DNA from: Wurfbainia villosa
Lineage: Eukaryota; Streptophyta; Magnoliopsida; Zingiberales; Zingiberaceae
DNA length: 64,000 bases
Direction of reading: 5' to 3'
Assembly: GCA_025175895.1 (NCBI GenBank)
Contig: CM046006.1
Coordinates: 63,756,288 to 63,820,287 of the forward strand
Each line of letters begins with the position of its first letter. The first letter of the stretch is position 1. Both the position numbers and the translations under genes were made by a program. Below are positions 43,373 through 54,137 of this stretch, piece by piece. Under the pieces are notes generated by a model. It saw only the letters and a program-made list of their open reading frames with translations. It made no database searches and was not told the origin of the DNA.

Positions 43373-44240
43373 GTGTGGCAATCTGTTTAAGTTAGGTAAA
43401 ACAATTACAATAAAAACATATGGCAGGAAAGCATGTAAATAACATGAGTATAAAAACCCCCCCTTAAACATGCAACTCCCCCTTAAGACATGCTAACTCT
43501 CCCCTTAGCATGATTAACTTAAACTCATCATTTCTCCCTCTTTGACACCATCAAAAACCTTATACAAATGTTATACACGCATGACATCAAGTCTAATGGA
43601 AGAGAATACCCAAAATCAACTTAAAACCTGATAAAATAGGTTACTATGCTTGTGCATAGTACATTAGTCGACTGAATCAGTCAATCAGTCGACTGACACT
43701 CAATTTTCAAGTTTTTCTGATTTTTTGAATGAACTTCAAAAATGCACCAGAAATTATAGAAAATTCAAAAAATCATGAAATTTGAAGTACATATTTCTAG
43801 TGAGTTCCTTTATCAGTGAAAAATGATTTTTTCATGAGAATTCATTTTATTTTCGAAAATTAGGTAAAAACTCAAAAGTTGTAAAAGGTCTAAGGTTTGT
43901 ATCATCTTTGAGGCCTAGTTTTGCCTTGAAAATTTTCAAAACATGAACTCACTATTTGCAAAGTATAAAATGGTTTTAAAATATTTAAAATATCCAACTA
44001 TTCCAAAGTTGGTTTCCCCATAGTTGACTCACTTAAAATATCCAACTATGATCTATGGGCAATATGTCCATTGATTAAACATTTGCTTTCCCCATAGTTG
44101 GTTTATTATTTCTATCATGATACTTGTAATGACTCATCAAAATGTGATAATCATAAGTGAGTCATTTGTATCATCCTAACATCTCACTCTTACTAAGTTT
44201 TCAATCAAAGTAGCCTATAGTGAGTGTGAGATGAACCTAA
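43373..44240 (-). other. Non-coding 3' region of element G, first part
   Basis: It is homologous to 34000-35050 of D in reverse orientation. It holds CAGTCGACTG-like palindromes near 43670 and 43690 and an inverted repeat at 44180-44233. The region resumes at 50151 after the H insertion. Confidence 0.8.
44180..44233 (-). other. CATCTCAC/GTGAGATG inverted repeat (element G)
   Basis: The arms are at 44180-44187 and 44226-44233 with a 38-nt loop. In element sense the 3' arm is followed by TTAGGAT. Confidence 0.8.
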
Positions 44241-45765
44241 TGTTAGTGAAAGCCCTAGAGCCAATCATGTGATGATTGTTGTATGGACTTTGTTGTATCA
44301 TATTCCTATTTATAAAGGCATTTCTTTATGGTTATTATACTTACTTGTATTGGTGCAAAATAACTAAGTATAATAACGTCCTTGAGTAGAAGGTTCTTAT
44401 CTATATCAATCGATTGGTTGAATCGATAATGAGATGATATAGAGAACACTACTCTTAATCATTCCTAGTCAAGTATTAACATTCAGGGACAATATTAATG
44501 CGAAGAGACTAGCATGTAGGTCAACTCAATGACTTGATCTCACAAGTCATGGATATGAGATATCAAGTTGACACATGAGTATGCATTGGAGAATGTATAC
44601 TGAATGACCCACCATGAGAAAGTATTCTGGATCGTTATATGGGTGTCATATACTTTCTCATGTGACTATTAGTCCTTGGACCTGAAGTCACCATGGTTCC
44701 CTACATAAGGAGTTGCATACTTTGGCTTCGTCAAATGTCACTCATAAATGGGTGGACTATAAAGGCGATTACTGGGTATGTAACAAATTATGCGAAAGGA
44801 TGTGAGTGATGTAGATGGGATCTATCCCTCCTATATGACGGGAGTGACATCGTTATTCTTGATAGAGTGAGACCACTAAGTGCAAATGAGTCAATATGAG
44901 ATATTGAGCTCATTTGATTAGAGTGAGTCTACTTGGAGTTCAAGATATAGATTGTACCGAGGATGACACGGTCTATGTCTCAGTTGGTCAATCTAGATGT
45001 CAAGGATAGAGGGACATTGTCACATATTGTGAGAGTCACAATTAGTAGTCACAAAGGTGATGTTGGATCTCAACATTCTTGTAACTTGGGTAGAAATGAT
45101 GTGTTGCTAGATACCGCTCATTGCTTATGTTCCTAAATCGGTTTAGGAGCATTGCCAACGTTACAAGAACCTATAGGGTCACACACAAAGGGCAATTAGA
45201 TGGAGATTATGTTCATATGATGGACCATGAGGATTAGGTTCATGGGATGAACCAAATTGGATTAAGAGTAATCCTAATTAGACTAATTGAGTTGGACTCA
45301 ATTTGATTCAAGTGTTGAATGAGTCTAATTTAGATTTGATTCATTGAGTCAATTTAAACTAATGAATAGAGATTCATTAAATCAAATTGACTTGAATCAA
45401 ATGGTTGAATTTGATCAACCATGGGAGATAAGAGGTCAAGTTTGACTTGACTTGACCAATTGCCATGTCATGGTGACTTGGCATGGGGCCGACCAATAAT
45501 GATGTTCCACATCATCATGGACACATCATGGGGTGCCACCTCATGAGGGAGACCAAGAGCCATGGCTCTTGGTATTACATGCAAGTATATAACATCCATA
45601 AAGTGGCCGACCACCATTATGTGATTGCATTAGTGTGAAGTTAAGTTGTGTAACTTCATCTTCTTCCTCCTCTCTTCCCTCAAACTCTCTCCCCCTCCTT
45701 TGCCGTGGACTTCAAGGAGTGCTAGCACACTCTAAGTTGTCTTTTCTCCACCTATTGCTCGTGTT

Positions 45766-45783
45766 ATCTCCCCCTTTTTGATG
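45766..45783 (-). promoter_or_regulatory. Polypurine tract of element I, at the element edge
   Basis: The tract is intact and forms the exact left border of I. Secondary tracts are near 45878, 45913 and 45948. Confidence 0.85.
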
Positions 45784-46943
45784 TGTGACAATCTGTTTAA
45801 GTTAGGTAAAAACATTTGATAAAAATTTATAAGGTAAGAAAGCATGTAAACATAAATATGATATATCAACATGCAACTCCCCCTTAATCCATGAAACTCC
45901 CCATACAAATTTTCTCCCCCTATCATAATTTACTTAAATATAATCAATTCTCCCCCTTTGACACCATCAAAAAGATTAATACTAAGTTATAAACTTATGA
46001 CATCAAGTCTAATAGAAGGAAAATACCAAAAATTGGTTTAACAACTGAAATCAGCCTTTACTGTTCGGAATATCAGGCCACCAGTCGACTGGTTCAGACT
46101 ACCAGTCGACTGGCACACTGTTTTCAGGAATTCTAATTTTTCGGGGTGAAATTCAGAAATGCATTAAAAATTCCAGAAAATTTGAAAAATCATGAAATTT
46201 GGGAAACATATTTCTTGTAAGGTTCTTTATCAGTGAAAAATAGTTTTTCATGAAAAATCATTATATTTTCACTTATTTGCCAAAAATCCAAAAGCTTTAA
46301 AAACCACTAGGTTTTTGATCATGTGAGTATCAAGTTTAACACCTAGTTTTGGTTCCAATTGTTTCAAAACATGAATACATAGATTTTAAAGTAAGAAATT
46401 GTTTTGAAAACATGTGAAATATCCAACCATGATCTTTGGGCAATATGTCTATGAATTAAACATAAGCCTTCCCCATGATTGGTCTATTATTGCTATTTTG
46501 ATACTTTAGATGACCATCTAAATGCCATAGGCATTAGTGGACATTTGTATCATCCTAACATCTCACCCATGCTAAGTTTTCAATCATGGTAGCCTATGAT
46601 GAGTGTGAGATGCATCCTAGAGGGTATTTGTATATACTTAACCATTATATTCATGCAATTCTATCAAGGTTTAGTATCATCCTAGCAAACCTCATGATCA
46701 TAAAGACATATATGACTTGATTTCACATTATGATCATGAAACAAATGTATTCATTGAATTGTTATCATGCATTAGATATTACATGATGATAATAAGGTAA
46801 ACATCATCTAAAGCATGATTTTATCTATTTATAGGCACGTTATCATCACCTAACACTATTTCAAAAATGTTGTCCCGCCATCCTAAGTCAACCAAAAATA
46901 TGATATAGGTCAAGTCCATATGGTTGACTACCCTAGGGTTTTT
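45784..46943 (-). other. Non-coding 3' region of element I
   Basis: It is homologous to the D and G regions. It holds two CAGTCGACTG palindromes near 46083 and 46102 and an inverted repeat at 46559-46612. No pol remnant is visible. Confidence 0.8.
46559..46612 (-). other. CATCTCAC/GTGAGATG inverted repeat (element I)
   Basis: The arms are at 46559-46566 and 46605-46612 with a 38-nt loop. In element sense the 3' arm is followed by TTAGGAT. Confidence 0.8.
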
Positions 46944-48647
46944 CTAACCCTTAAGGATGGATTTTGGAACCCAAAATAAGTTCTTGCCTATGGGGTTCAC
47001 TAGAAATTCCTTAGGAATCCATTTCCTAGCAATTACTTTCTTCTTATCTTGTCCCCTAGCAATTAGGCATTTATAGGTCTTTTCATTTTTCTTTTCTTTA
47101 TATCCTAGGTCTTTCTTGTTAAAGCTTGCTCTTTGGCTCCCTATGATCATGTTCAATGTGTTGGAGCCAATAGTGAATTTTTCTAGGGCTTTTGTCAAAT
47201 AGTCTACCTTTTCCCTTAAAGCCCTATTTTCATCCATACATGCATCACTAACATTAAATGGCATATATTCATGTGAGCATGCATCGTCATCATTATCATT
47301 AAAACATGCTTTTTCTAATTTATTTTCTAAATCCTTAATTTGATCTAGCATGCTCTTATTTTTCTTTTTCATTCCAAATAAGTCCTTAGTTAAACTAGAA
47401 ATTATGAAAACTATTTTCTTAGGAGAGGCATTCGTTACCATAGTTTCCATGTCTTCTTCTTCTGATGAGGAGGATGAGGAAGCTCCCCCTTCACTTGAGC
47501 TCTCTCCACTTGAGCTTGATCCTTCATTTTCGGAGGAAGAGCAATCCAAGTTGTCAAATGTCATTAGGGCAAGGTTGGAGTAGACATGTTCTTCTTCTTC
47601 GGATGAGGATGAAGAGGAAGGGTAATCCCATGTCTTTGCTTTGAATGCCTTGGCCTTTCCTTTTTCTTTGGCCTTCTTTTCTTCTTCCTTCTTTTTACTC
47701 TCCTTATACTTCTTCTTTTCTTCTTTCTTCTTCCTCTCTTCTTTGCTCTTATTTAGGAGAGGACAATTGTCCCTTATGTGTCCTTCTCCTTAGCAATTGT
47801 AGCAAATGACCTTCCCCCTTGGTCTTCTCCTCCTATCATTAGATTTATTAAATTGAAAACCTTTTAATGCACGCCTTACCCTCCTTACCATATAGGCTTC
47901 TTCCGTGCTATCCATGGAGGAGGAGGATGCTTCATCATCATCGGAGGAGGAGATCTCCATTTTCTTCTTCCCCTTGTTCGCCAAAAGTGCTACTCCTCTT
48001 GAAGGTTGAATTCTTGGCTCTTCAACTATTCCTTCAAGCCTCGTTTCGTGGAGCTCCATTGTTGAGAAGAACTCCTCCAAGGTACTTACTTCCAAGTTCT
48101 TGGAGATGTAAAACGAATCCACCATGGAGCTCCATCTTGAGGACCGGGGAAAGACATCTATGACCTTCATTACCATATCCCGGTTGGAGAGCTTTTCACC
48201 TACACTTGTCAAGCCGGTTAGAATTTCCTTAAATCTAGAGTGTAGGGATTTTACCTTCTCTCCCTTTTCGAGTTTGATATTGGACAATTGGGAGCGAAGG
48301 ACATCTCTCCTTGCTAGCTTTGCCTCGGATGTGCCTTCATGAATCTCTATTAGTTTCTCCCACATTTCCTTGGCGCTAGCACACTCTCCTATCCGGTTGA
48401 CTTCTTGTTGGGGGAGGACATTGTATAGGTGATGCTTGGCCTTTGAATTTGCCAAGTATTCTTCTCTTTGCCTCTTGCTCCACCTTGATTTCTCCAATGG
48501 CTCCCCATTTTTGTTCCTTGGCAACTCGAAACCGTTTTCCATTATTAAGAGAATTTCAAAGTCGGTTTCGAAGAATACCTCCATTCTCTTTTTCCACCAA
48601 GAGAATTCGCCTTCGAATTTCGGTGGGTGAATGTTCGAGTCGGCCAT
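46944..48647 (-). pseudogene. Gag of element I with a single premature stop
   Basis: The start at 48647 gives MADSNIHPPKFEGEFSWWKK, as in D. The complete gag domain, Lys/Glu and Ser/Glu regions and the tail RKWIPKEFLVNP...WVPKSILKG are in one frame. The only stop is TAA at 47787-47789 inside the zinc knuckle, where D has Gln (CYNCQGEGHIRDNC); one C-to-T change explains it. Without that stop the protein would be about the length of the D gag. The stop would remove the knuckle and everything after it. Confidence 0.9.
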
Positions 48648-48696
48648 CTTTTGATAAAGTGCTTGTTGCGGCGGTTAGTCCTCGACAAGCAACCTG

Positions 48697-48708
48697 GCTC
48701 TGATACCA
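48697..48708 (-). promoter_or_regulatory. Primer-binding site of element I (tRNA-iMet)
   Basis: The minus strand reads TGGTATCAGAGC next to the LTR. Confidence 0.92.
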
Positions 48709-48710
48709 CT

Positions 48711-49913
48711 TGTTGGAGATCGATCGGCCGGCTAGAGGGGGGTGAATAGCCCTCTTTACTTGGATGGAGGATTTTGCTCGTCTATAAAAGATTAGCACAA
48801 GCGGAAACAACAATACAAGACAAGCATATAAACAAAAGAGAATATAAACAATAACACCGAGATGTAACGTGGTTCACGGCTACGCCGCTAATCCACGGTC
48901 CGATTCGTCCAAGGTGAATCACTCCTCCAAATCCACTAGATCTCTCCTTTGCACCAAGCTAGGTGGAGGTAACCTCTTTACAATTTCTCTTCTTACAATA
49001 GAATGGAAATAAAGCAAGTAAGAAGAGTGGAAAAACCCTTAGAGCACTTTGGGAGAAGATTAGAGCATAAGCATTAGCCTCCCAAAGCTCCATCCCCTTC
49101 CTTTTTATAGAGGAAGAGGGTTTCTTCCCGTTGACACAGGAGCAGTCGACTAATGCCCTCGATCAGTCGACTGGTCCTGTAGCCGTTGGCCAATAACGAT
49201 CGCTTTCCACGTTGGATTCCATCCAACGGTATTGGCATCAGTTGACTGATCTTACCATCAGTCGACTGATGCTCGATCAGTTGAGTGCTCCACGAGCTCG
49301 ACTCCATTCGCTGCAGTGCCACCCGCATCGTGCGCCTATGGCGGATCGGTGATCAACTCATCGATCGGCGCCCTTATGCGGTCGGTGATCAACTTCGGTC
49401 GGACTTAAACCAGTCGATCGAACCATCGACTGAGCGATCGGCCCGCCATGACATGGCAGTCGACTGGTGTCGGGAAAACTCATCCGACACTTGGCCAAAT
49501 GGCCAAGTTTCACCTAAGAGCTACCCCTTCCCAGGTTACATCGCTTACTCTCATCCCTCGGAGTCCCTCGCCTTCGAAGTTCTCTTCGTTTGCGACCACG
49601 ACCCTCGGCAGCATCAGGCACACGGCTCTGCAATGCTCCTTCGCGTCTCTTGCCTCGAAGTCTACTTCCTTCGGCTTCACTCCAAGCTCCTCGTCCGGTA
49701 GTCCCTCGGATGCTCCAAGCGCACGGCTTCTGCAAAACTATCCTTCATCGACTCAAGGCCCGAGTCATGAGATGTGAAACTCGCCATGGCTCCATGTGCG
49801 AATTACTAAGTCCTGCACGACTTCAACGTACATATCAAATCACAATTACAAACTAACTTAAACTATTTGCCACACACATCAAAACCTTATCATGGCAAGA
49901 GATTGCCCTAACA
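48711..49913 (-). repeat. 5' LTR of element I
   Basis: In element sense it begins TGTTAGGGCAATCTC and ends CGATCTCCAACA. A minus-strand TATAAAAA is at 49102-49109. The palindrome region (about 49140-49470) contains intact CAGTCGACTG copies next to many GATCG-type variants. Confidence 0.88.
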
Positions 49914-50150
49914 GATACCGATAAAGGAGTGTACACTTGACACTCTCGAGTTCCGGCAAGCCGTTTGGACGAGCGGGATAAGCGAAGGGCATCACATCAA
50001 GGGTAAAACTCTTAACATGTAGATCTAGAGTAGATCTAAGGTTTTTAAACACGTACATATAATTTTGTTTATCTTCGCACGGATCCGTGGTCGACTTATG
50101 GGGTTTTTGCAATGCAAAAAAGCAATTTTTGTGGCTCGGATAGTCCAACA

Positions 50151-50442
50151 CCTAAAGGTATTATACTTAACCAAAATTTCATGCAATTCTACCCAAGGTT
50201 AAGTATCATGCATTCTAAAACCCCAAATGTGATCATAAAAACTTGTATTATCAATCATGATCATATGTTATCAATAATTGCATATCATGATCAAAGATCA
50301 AATATTATTATGATTTCATATTATGATCACATTATCATCACCCAACACTCAATTTAAAAACTAATAACTCTCATTATCCTAAGTTAATCAAATAATATGA
50401 TATAAAATAAAGTCCATTATGGTTGACTATCCTAGGATTTTC
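50151..50442 (-). other. Non-coding region of element G, second part
   Basis: The sequence resumes G after the H insertion and leads to the gag stop at 50443. I see no other feature. Confidence 0.8.
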
Positions 50443-52152
50443 CTAACCTTTAAGAATGGATTTGGGAACCCAATATAAATTCTTTCCTATAGGGTTCACT
50501 AAAAATTCCTTAGGGATCCATTTCCTAGCTACCATTTTATTCTTAGCTTGACCCCTAGCAATTAGGCAATGGTAGGCCTTTTCATTTTTGTTCCCCTGGT
50601 AACCTAGGCCTTTCCTATTGAAATTTTTCCTTTGGCTCCCTATAATCATGTTTAGGGTGTTGGAGCCAATGGTAAATTTTTCTAAGGCCTTGGTTAAATG
50701 ATCTACCTTTTCTCTTAAAGCCCTATTTTCTTCAATACATTCATCATTAACTTTAAAAGACATGTAATCATCATGTGAGCATGTATTATCAAAACTAGAA
50801 GAGACATTATCATTAATATTTAAACATGCTTTTTCTAGCTTTTCTTCTAGGGCCTTAATTTTATCAAGCGTGCATTTATTCTTTTTCTTAGCCCTAAATA
50901 ATTCCTTAGTTAAGCTAGAAATCATGGACATAATTTTCTTGGGAGGGAGATTTGTTACCTCACTTACAAAATCCTCTTCTGATGATGAGGATGAAGATGA
51001 GGACGCTCCCCCTTCACTCGAGCTCTCCTCCTCACTAGTGCTTCTTTCTTCTTCCTCGGAGGAGGTGGAGTCCAAATCATCTATTCCCATCAGAGCAAGG
51101 TTTGTGAAGGCTTCTTCTTCTTCAAATGATGATGATGGATCATCCCATGTAGCCTTGTGTGCCTTAGCCTTCCCTTTCTCCTTGGTTTTCTTTTCATCCT
51201 CCTTCTTCTTGCTCCCCTTCTTCTTTTCTTCTTTCTTCCTCCTTTCTTATTTACTCTTGTTCAAGAGGGGACAATCATCCCTTATATGTCCCTCTCCTTG
51301 GCAATTGTAGCAAATGATTTTTCACCTCGGCCTTCTCCTCCTATCATTAGATTTGTTAAATTTAAAATTTTTAAGTGCACGTCTTACCTTCCTTACCATG
51401 TAGGCCTCTTCCATGCTATCCATGGAGGAGGAAGATGAATCTTCATCGGATGAGGAGGGTGAAGGCATCTTCTTCTTCTTTCCCTTCTTGGCTATTAGTG
51501 CCACTCCCCTTGGTTGGCTCCTTGGCTCTTCGACTATGCCTTCAAGTCGTGTTTCATGTAATTCCATAGTAGAGAAAAATTCATCTAGAGTACTTACCTC
51601 TAGATTCTTGGAAGTGTAGGAGTCCACCATGGAGCTCCACTCTGAGGACCGGGGAAAGGCATCTATATCCTTCATGATCATATCCCGGTTGGGGAGCTTT
51701 TCACCTACACTAGACAATCCATTAATTATTTCTTTGAATCTAGAGTGTAGTGATAATACCTTCACTCCTTTATCGAGTTTGATGTTGTTGAGTTTGGAGT
51801 GGAGAAGGTCTCTTATTGCAAGCTTCGCCTCGGAAGTACCTTCATGAAGTTCTACCAATCTTTCCCATATTTCCTTGGCGCTTACACACTCTCCAATTCG
51901 GTTTATTTCTTGTTGGGGGAGCACGTTGAAAAGGTGGTGCTTGGCCTTTGAGTTTGCAAGGTGCTCCTCCCTTTGCTTCTTGGTCCACCTTGATTTCTCT
52001 ATTGGCTTCCCCTCATCATCCCTAGGTATATCGAAATCGGATTCCATTATTAACATGATATCAAAATCCATTTAGAAAAATACCTCCATGTGCTTCTTCC
52101 ACCATGCAAATTCTCCCTCGAACTTTGGCGAATGGATGTTGGAGCCGACCAT
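50443..52152 (-). pseudogene. Gag of element G with three in-frame stops
   Basis: The start at 52152 gives MVGSNIHSPKFEGEFAWWKK. The complete gag domain (KEIWERLVELHEGT, LHSRFKEIINGL, FPRSSEWSSMVDSY), the knuckle region, an acidic serine-rich region and the tail WVPKSILKG are present in one frame. Stops are at 52072-52074 (after EVFF), 51319-51321 (just before KIICYNC) and 51247-51249 (in NKSK). All look like point changes, and there is no frameshift. Confidence 0.88.
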
Positions 52153-52200
52153 TGTAGTTGTTGTTCTTGTTACAACGGTGAGTCCGGTGACAAGCAACTT

Positions 52201-52213
52201 GGCTCTGATATCA
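52201..52213 (-). promoter_or_regulatory. Primer-binding site of element G (one change)
   Basis: The minus strand reads TGATATCAGAGCC, one change from TGGTATCAGAGCC. Confidence 0.85.
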
Positions 52214-52215
52214 CT

Positions 52216-52785
52216 TGTTGGAACGTCAGTGGCCGACTAGAGGGGGGGGGGTGAATAGCCTTTCGTGTGTACGGTGGAATTTTCTCGTTGCTTAATCGTC
52301 TACAAACTCGGTTAGCACAGTGGAATACTAAAATCAAAGACAATTAAGTAAATGCAAGAAGTAAAGGAAATCAAACGCTAACACAATTGCATAACGTGGT
52401 TCACGGCATTGCCGCTAATCGACGGACCGATTCGTTCCAGGTGAATCACGGCTAAACCTTCACTATTCTCTCCTTGGCACCAAGGAAGGTGGAGGTAAAC
52501 CTTTTCTTACAAGATCACTCCCTCTTACAATAAGATTGAAATAAAAGCTAGTAAGAGGAGTAGAATTCGTTTGAGCACTTGTGAGGATGTTTAGGAATAA
52601 AGCATTAGCCTCCCAAGATAACCCAAGGCTCCTTTTTATAGAGAAGAAGCCTTTCTTCCCGTTGGGCAGCTAGCAGTCGACTGATGCCCCGATCAGTCGA
52701 CTGTTGCTGTAGCCGTTGCCCTCTAACGGCTTCTTCCATGTTGGATTTCATCCAACGACTCCCACATCAGTCGACTGATGGAGCC
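52216..52785 (-). repeat. 5' LTR of element G, partial
   Basis: The plus strand starts TGTTGGAACGTCAGTGGCC and matches the G 3' LTR (42110 onward) until GATGGAGCC at 52785, where J begins. A minus-strand TATAAAAA is at 52633-52640. The rest lies beyond the window. Confidence 0.87.
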
Positions 52786-53195
52786 TATTGGTGCAGCAGG
52801 AACCTGAATTGAACCTGAGTTTTGATTATAGCAAATACACAAAGTTAAGTGCATTTTGTTATCTCACGAGCTGAATCAAGTATGCAGAAATGCTAAGCTA
52901 AGCCGAAGGTCAGCGACACTCAGAGAGAACCGTAGTGGTCGGGCGACACCGGGAGGACTTTGGAGGGAGCCAAAGGAATCAGGTGGAGACCGAAATCAAG
53001 GCTTCAAAGGTAAATGTTGAGGTAAGCTCGTGTGAGTGAGCGTAAGTAAGGTCGAGTCCTCCATACGGGGACATCCTTAGGCGACGATCCGACTAAGACT
53101 TCCCATGGAAGGTCTATGTTGAGAATGGATGGCAAGTGGCCATTGAATTCACTTATATTTCGAGCTAACTCTTTATTACAGTTGAAAATTCTGGC

Positions 53196-53310
53196 AATCA
53201 GTTCAACTGGCCAAGGATCAGTTCAACTGCTTAGCCATCAGTTCAACCGGCCAAGGATTAGTTCAATTGCTGAGCCATCAGTTCAACCGGCCAAGAAATC
53301 AGTTCAACCG
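53196..53310 (+). repeat. Short tandem repeats in U3 of J
   Basis: Units of about 40 bases alternate ATCAGTTCAACTG and ATCAGTTCAACCGGCCAAG. They occupy the position that CAGTCGACTG arrays have in the other Sirevirus LTRs. Confidence 0.75.
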
Positions 53311-53417
53311 ATGGTCAAGGATCAGCCTCGAGGAGTCAAGTTTTATCACCATTTTTCAAGGAGTCTTGTGCCCAATTCCTATTGGTTGAAGATCCTCTCG
53401 AAAAGGGGCTCAAAGGC

Positions 53418-53425
53418 TATAAAAG
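53418..53425 (+). promoter_or_regulatory. TATA box, element J LTR
   Basis: TATAAAAG, about 100 bases after the palindromic repeats, is the likely core promoter. Confidence 0.6.
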
Positions 53426-53923
53426 GAGAGCCTCTCCTAGGGTTTTTCGTCAACTCTAAGTGCTCAAAAACCTCTGCAACTCTGCGATTCTCCGACGACT
53501 CTACGACAAAGTGCTGTCAACAACCCTAGCTTAGTTTCTATTCTTTAGTTGTTGATATTTTACTTTGTCATCTCTTTAATATTGCAATTCCTTTTATTAA
53601 TCGAGGTTTTCTATCATTGCACTTTACATTAATAGAAGAGAGGATTTGTCTCTCTATCTTTTCTTTCGAAGGTTTTTTGTAATCGTCAACTCCTACCTCC
53701 AACGAGGAGGAGTATTTTTAGTGAATTGCCCTCCGTGCGTGATCAAGGATCACTAGGGCCTTGGAGTAGTAGCCGAAGGCTACGAACCAAGTAAAAACCC
53801 ATTTTCCTCTCTTGTGTTTAATTTTATTTTCCACTGCATTTAATTGTTTTGAAACGAATTCGAACGAAAGAAAAGGTTTATCGCTATTCACCCCCCTCTA
53901 GCAATCCGCTTCGATCTAACAAT

Positions 53924-53936
53924 TGGTATCAGAGCC
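53924..53936 (+). promoter_or_regulatory. Primer-binding site of element J (tRNA-iMet)
   Basis: TGGTATCAGAGCC lies two bases after the LTR. Confidence 0.92.
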
Positions 53937-54137
53937 GGGGGTTGTTAAGATTTGGTGAAACCACCGATATAGCTTCTTACAAATTTTTTTCCTTTTTAAT
54001 TCTGTTTATTTCAAATTTATTTCATTTGGTTAGTTTTCCTCCCGCACTACTAATCCAAGATGCGAGTCTTGGTACATTTCGTGTGTTTGTGTCGTTGTTA
54101 GGTTTCTCGTCTTCATTTTCTTGTTTCTTTTGTATCA

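Larger units (their letters stand above)
45766..49913 (-). mobile_element. Element I: gag-only Sirevirus of the D family lacking its 3' LTR
   Basis: The order on the minus strand is 5' LTR (48711-49913), PBS, gag, non-coding DNA and PPT. The left edge is the PPT itself (ATCTCCCCCTTTTTGATG on the plus strand) joined directly to H sequence, with no 3' LTR and no target duplication. The gag and non-coding region match D closely. Confidence 0.87.
44241..50150 (+). mobile_element. H: solo LTR, Angela-like, split by element I
   Basis: The LTR begins TGTTAGTGAAAGCCCTAGAGC at 44241 and ends GATAGTCCAACA at 50150. The target duplication CCTAA lies at 44236-44240 and 50151-50155, so both true ends are seen. 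The left arm is 44241-45765 and the right arm 49914-50150, about 1.76 kb in all without I. No PBS or interior follows, so it is a solo LTR. The start and the layout resemble Angela/BARE LTRs; that lineage call is from memory of such LTRs. TATATAA lies near 45592. Confidence 0.83.
42110..52785 (-). mobile_element. Element G: gag-only Sirevirus of the D family
   Basis: The 3' LTR (42110-43355), PPT, non-coding DNA, gag (50443-52152), PBS and the start of the 5' LTR (52216-52785) are in order on the minus strand. H is inserted in the non-coding part and J cuts the 5' LTR. No pol is present. The five bases before it are CTCTC. Confidence 0.87.
52786..53921 (+). repeat. 5' LTR of element J
   Basis: It begins TATTGGTGCAGCAGG (expected TGTTGG) and ends TCGATCTAACA. 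U3 carries repeats with the palindrome-like CAGTTCAACTG (53199, 53219) and variants to about 53310. TATAAAAG is at 53418-53425. Confidence 0.87.
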
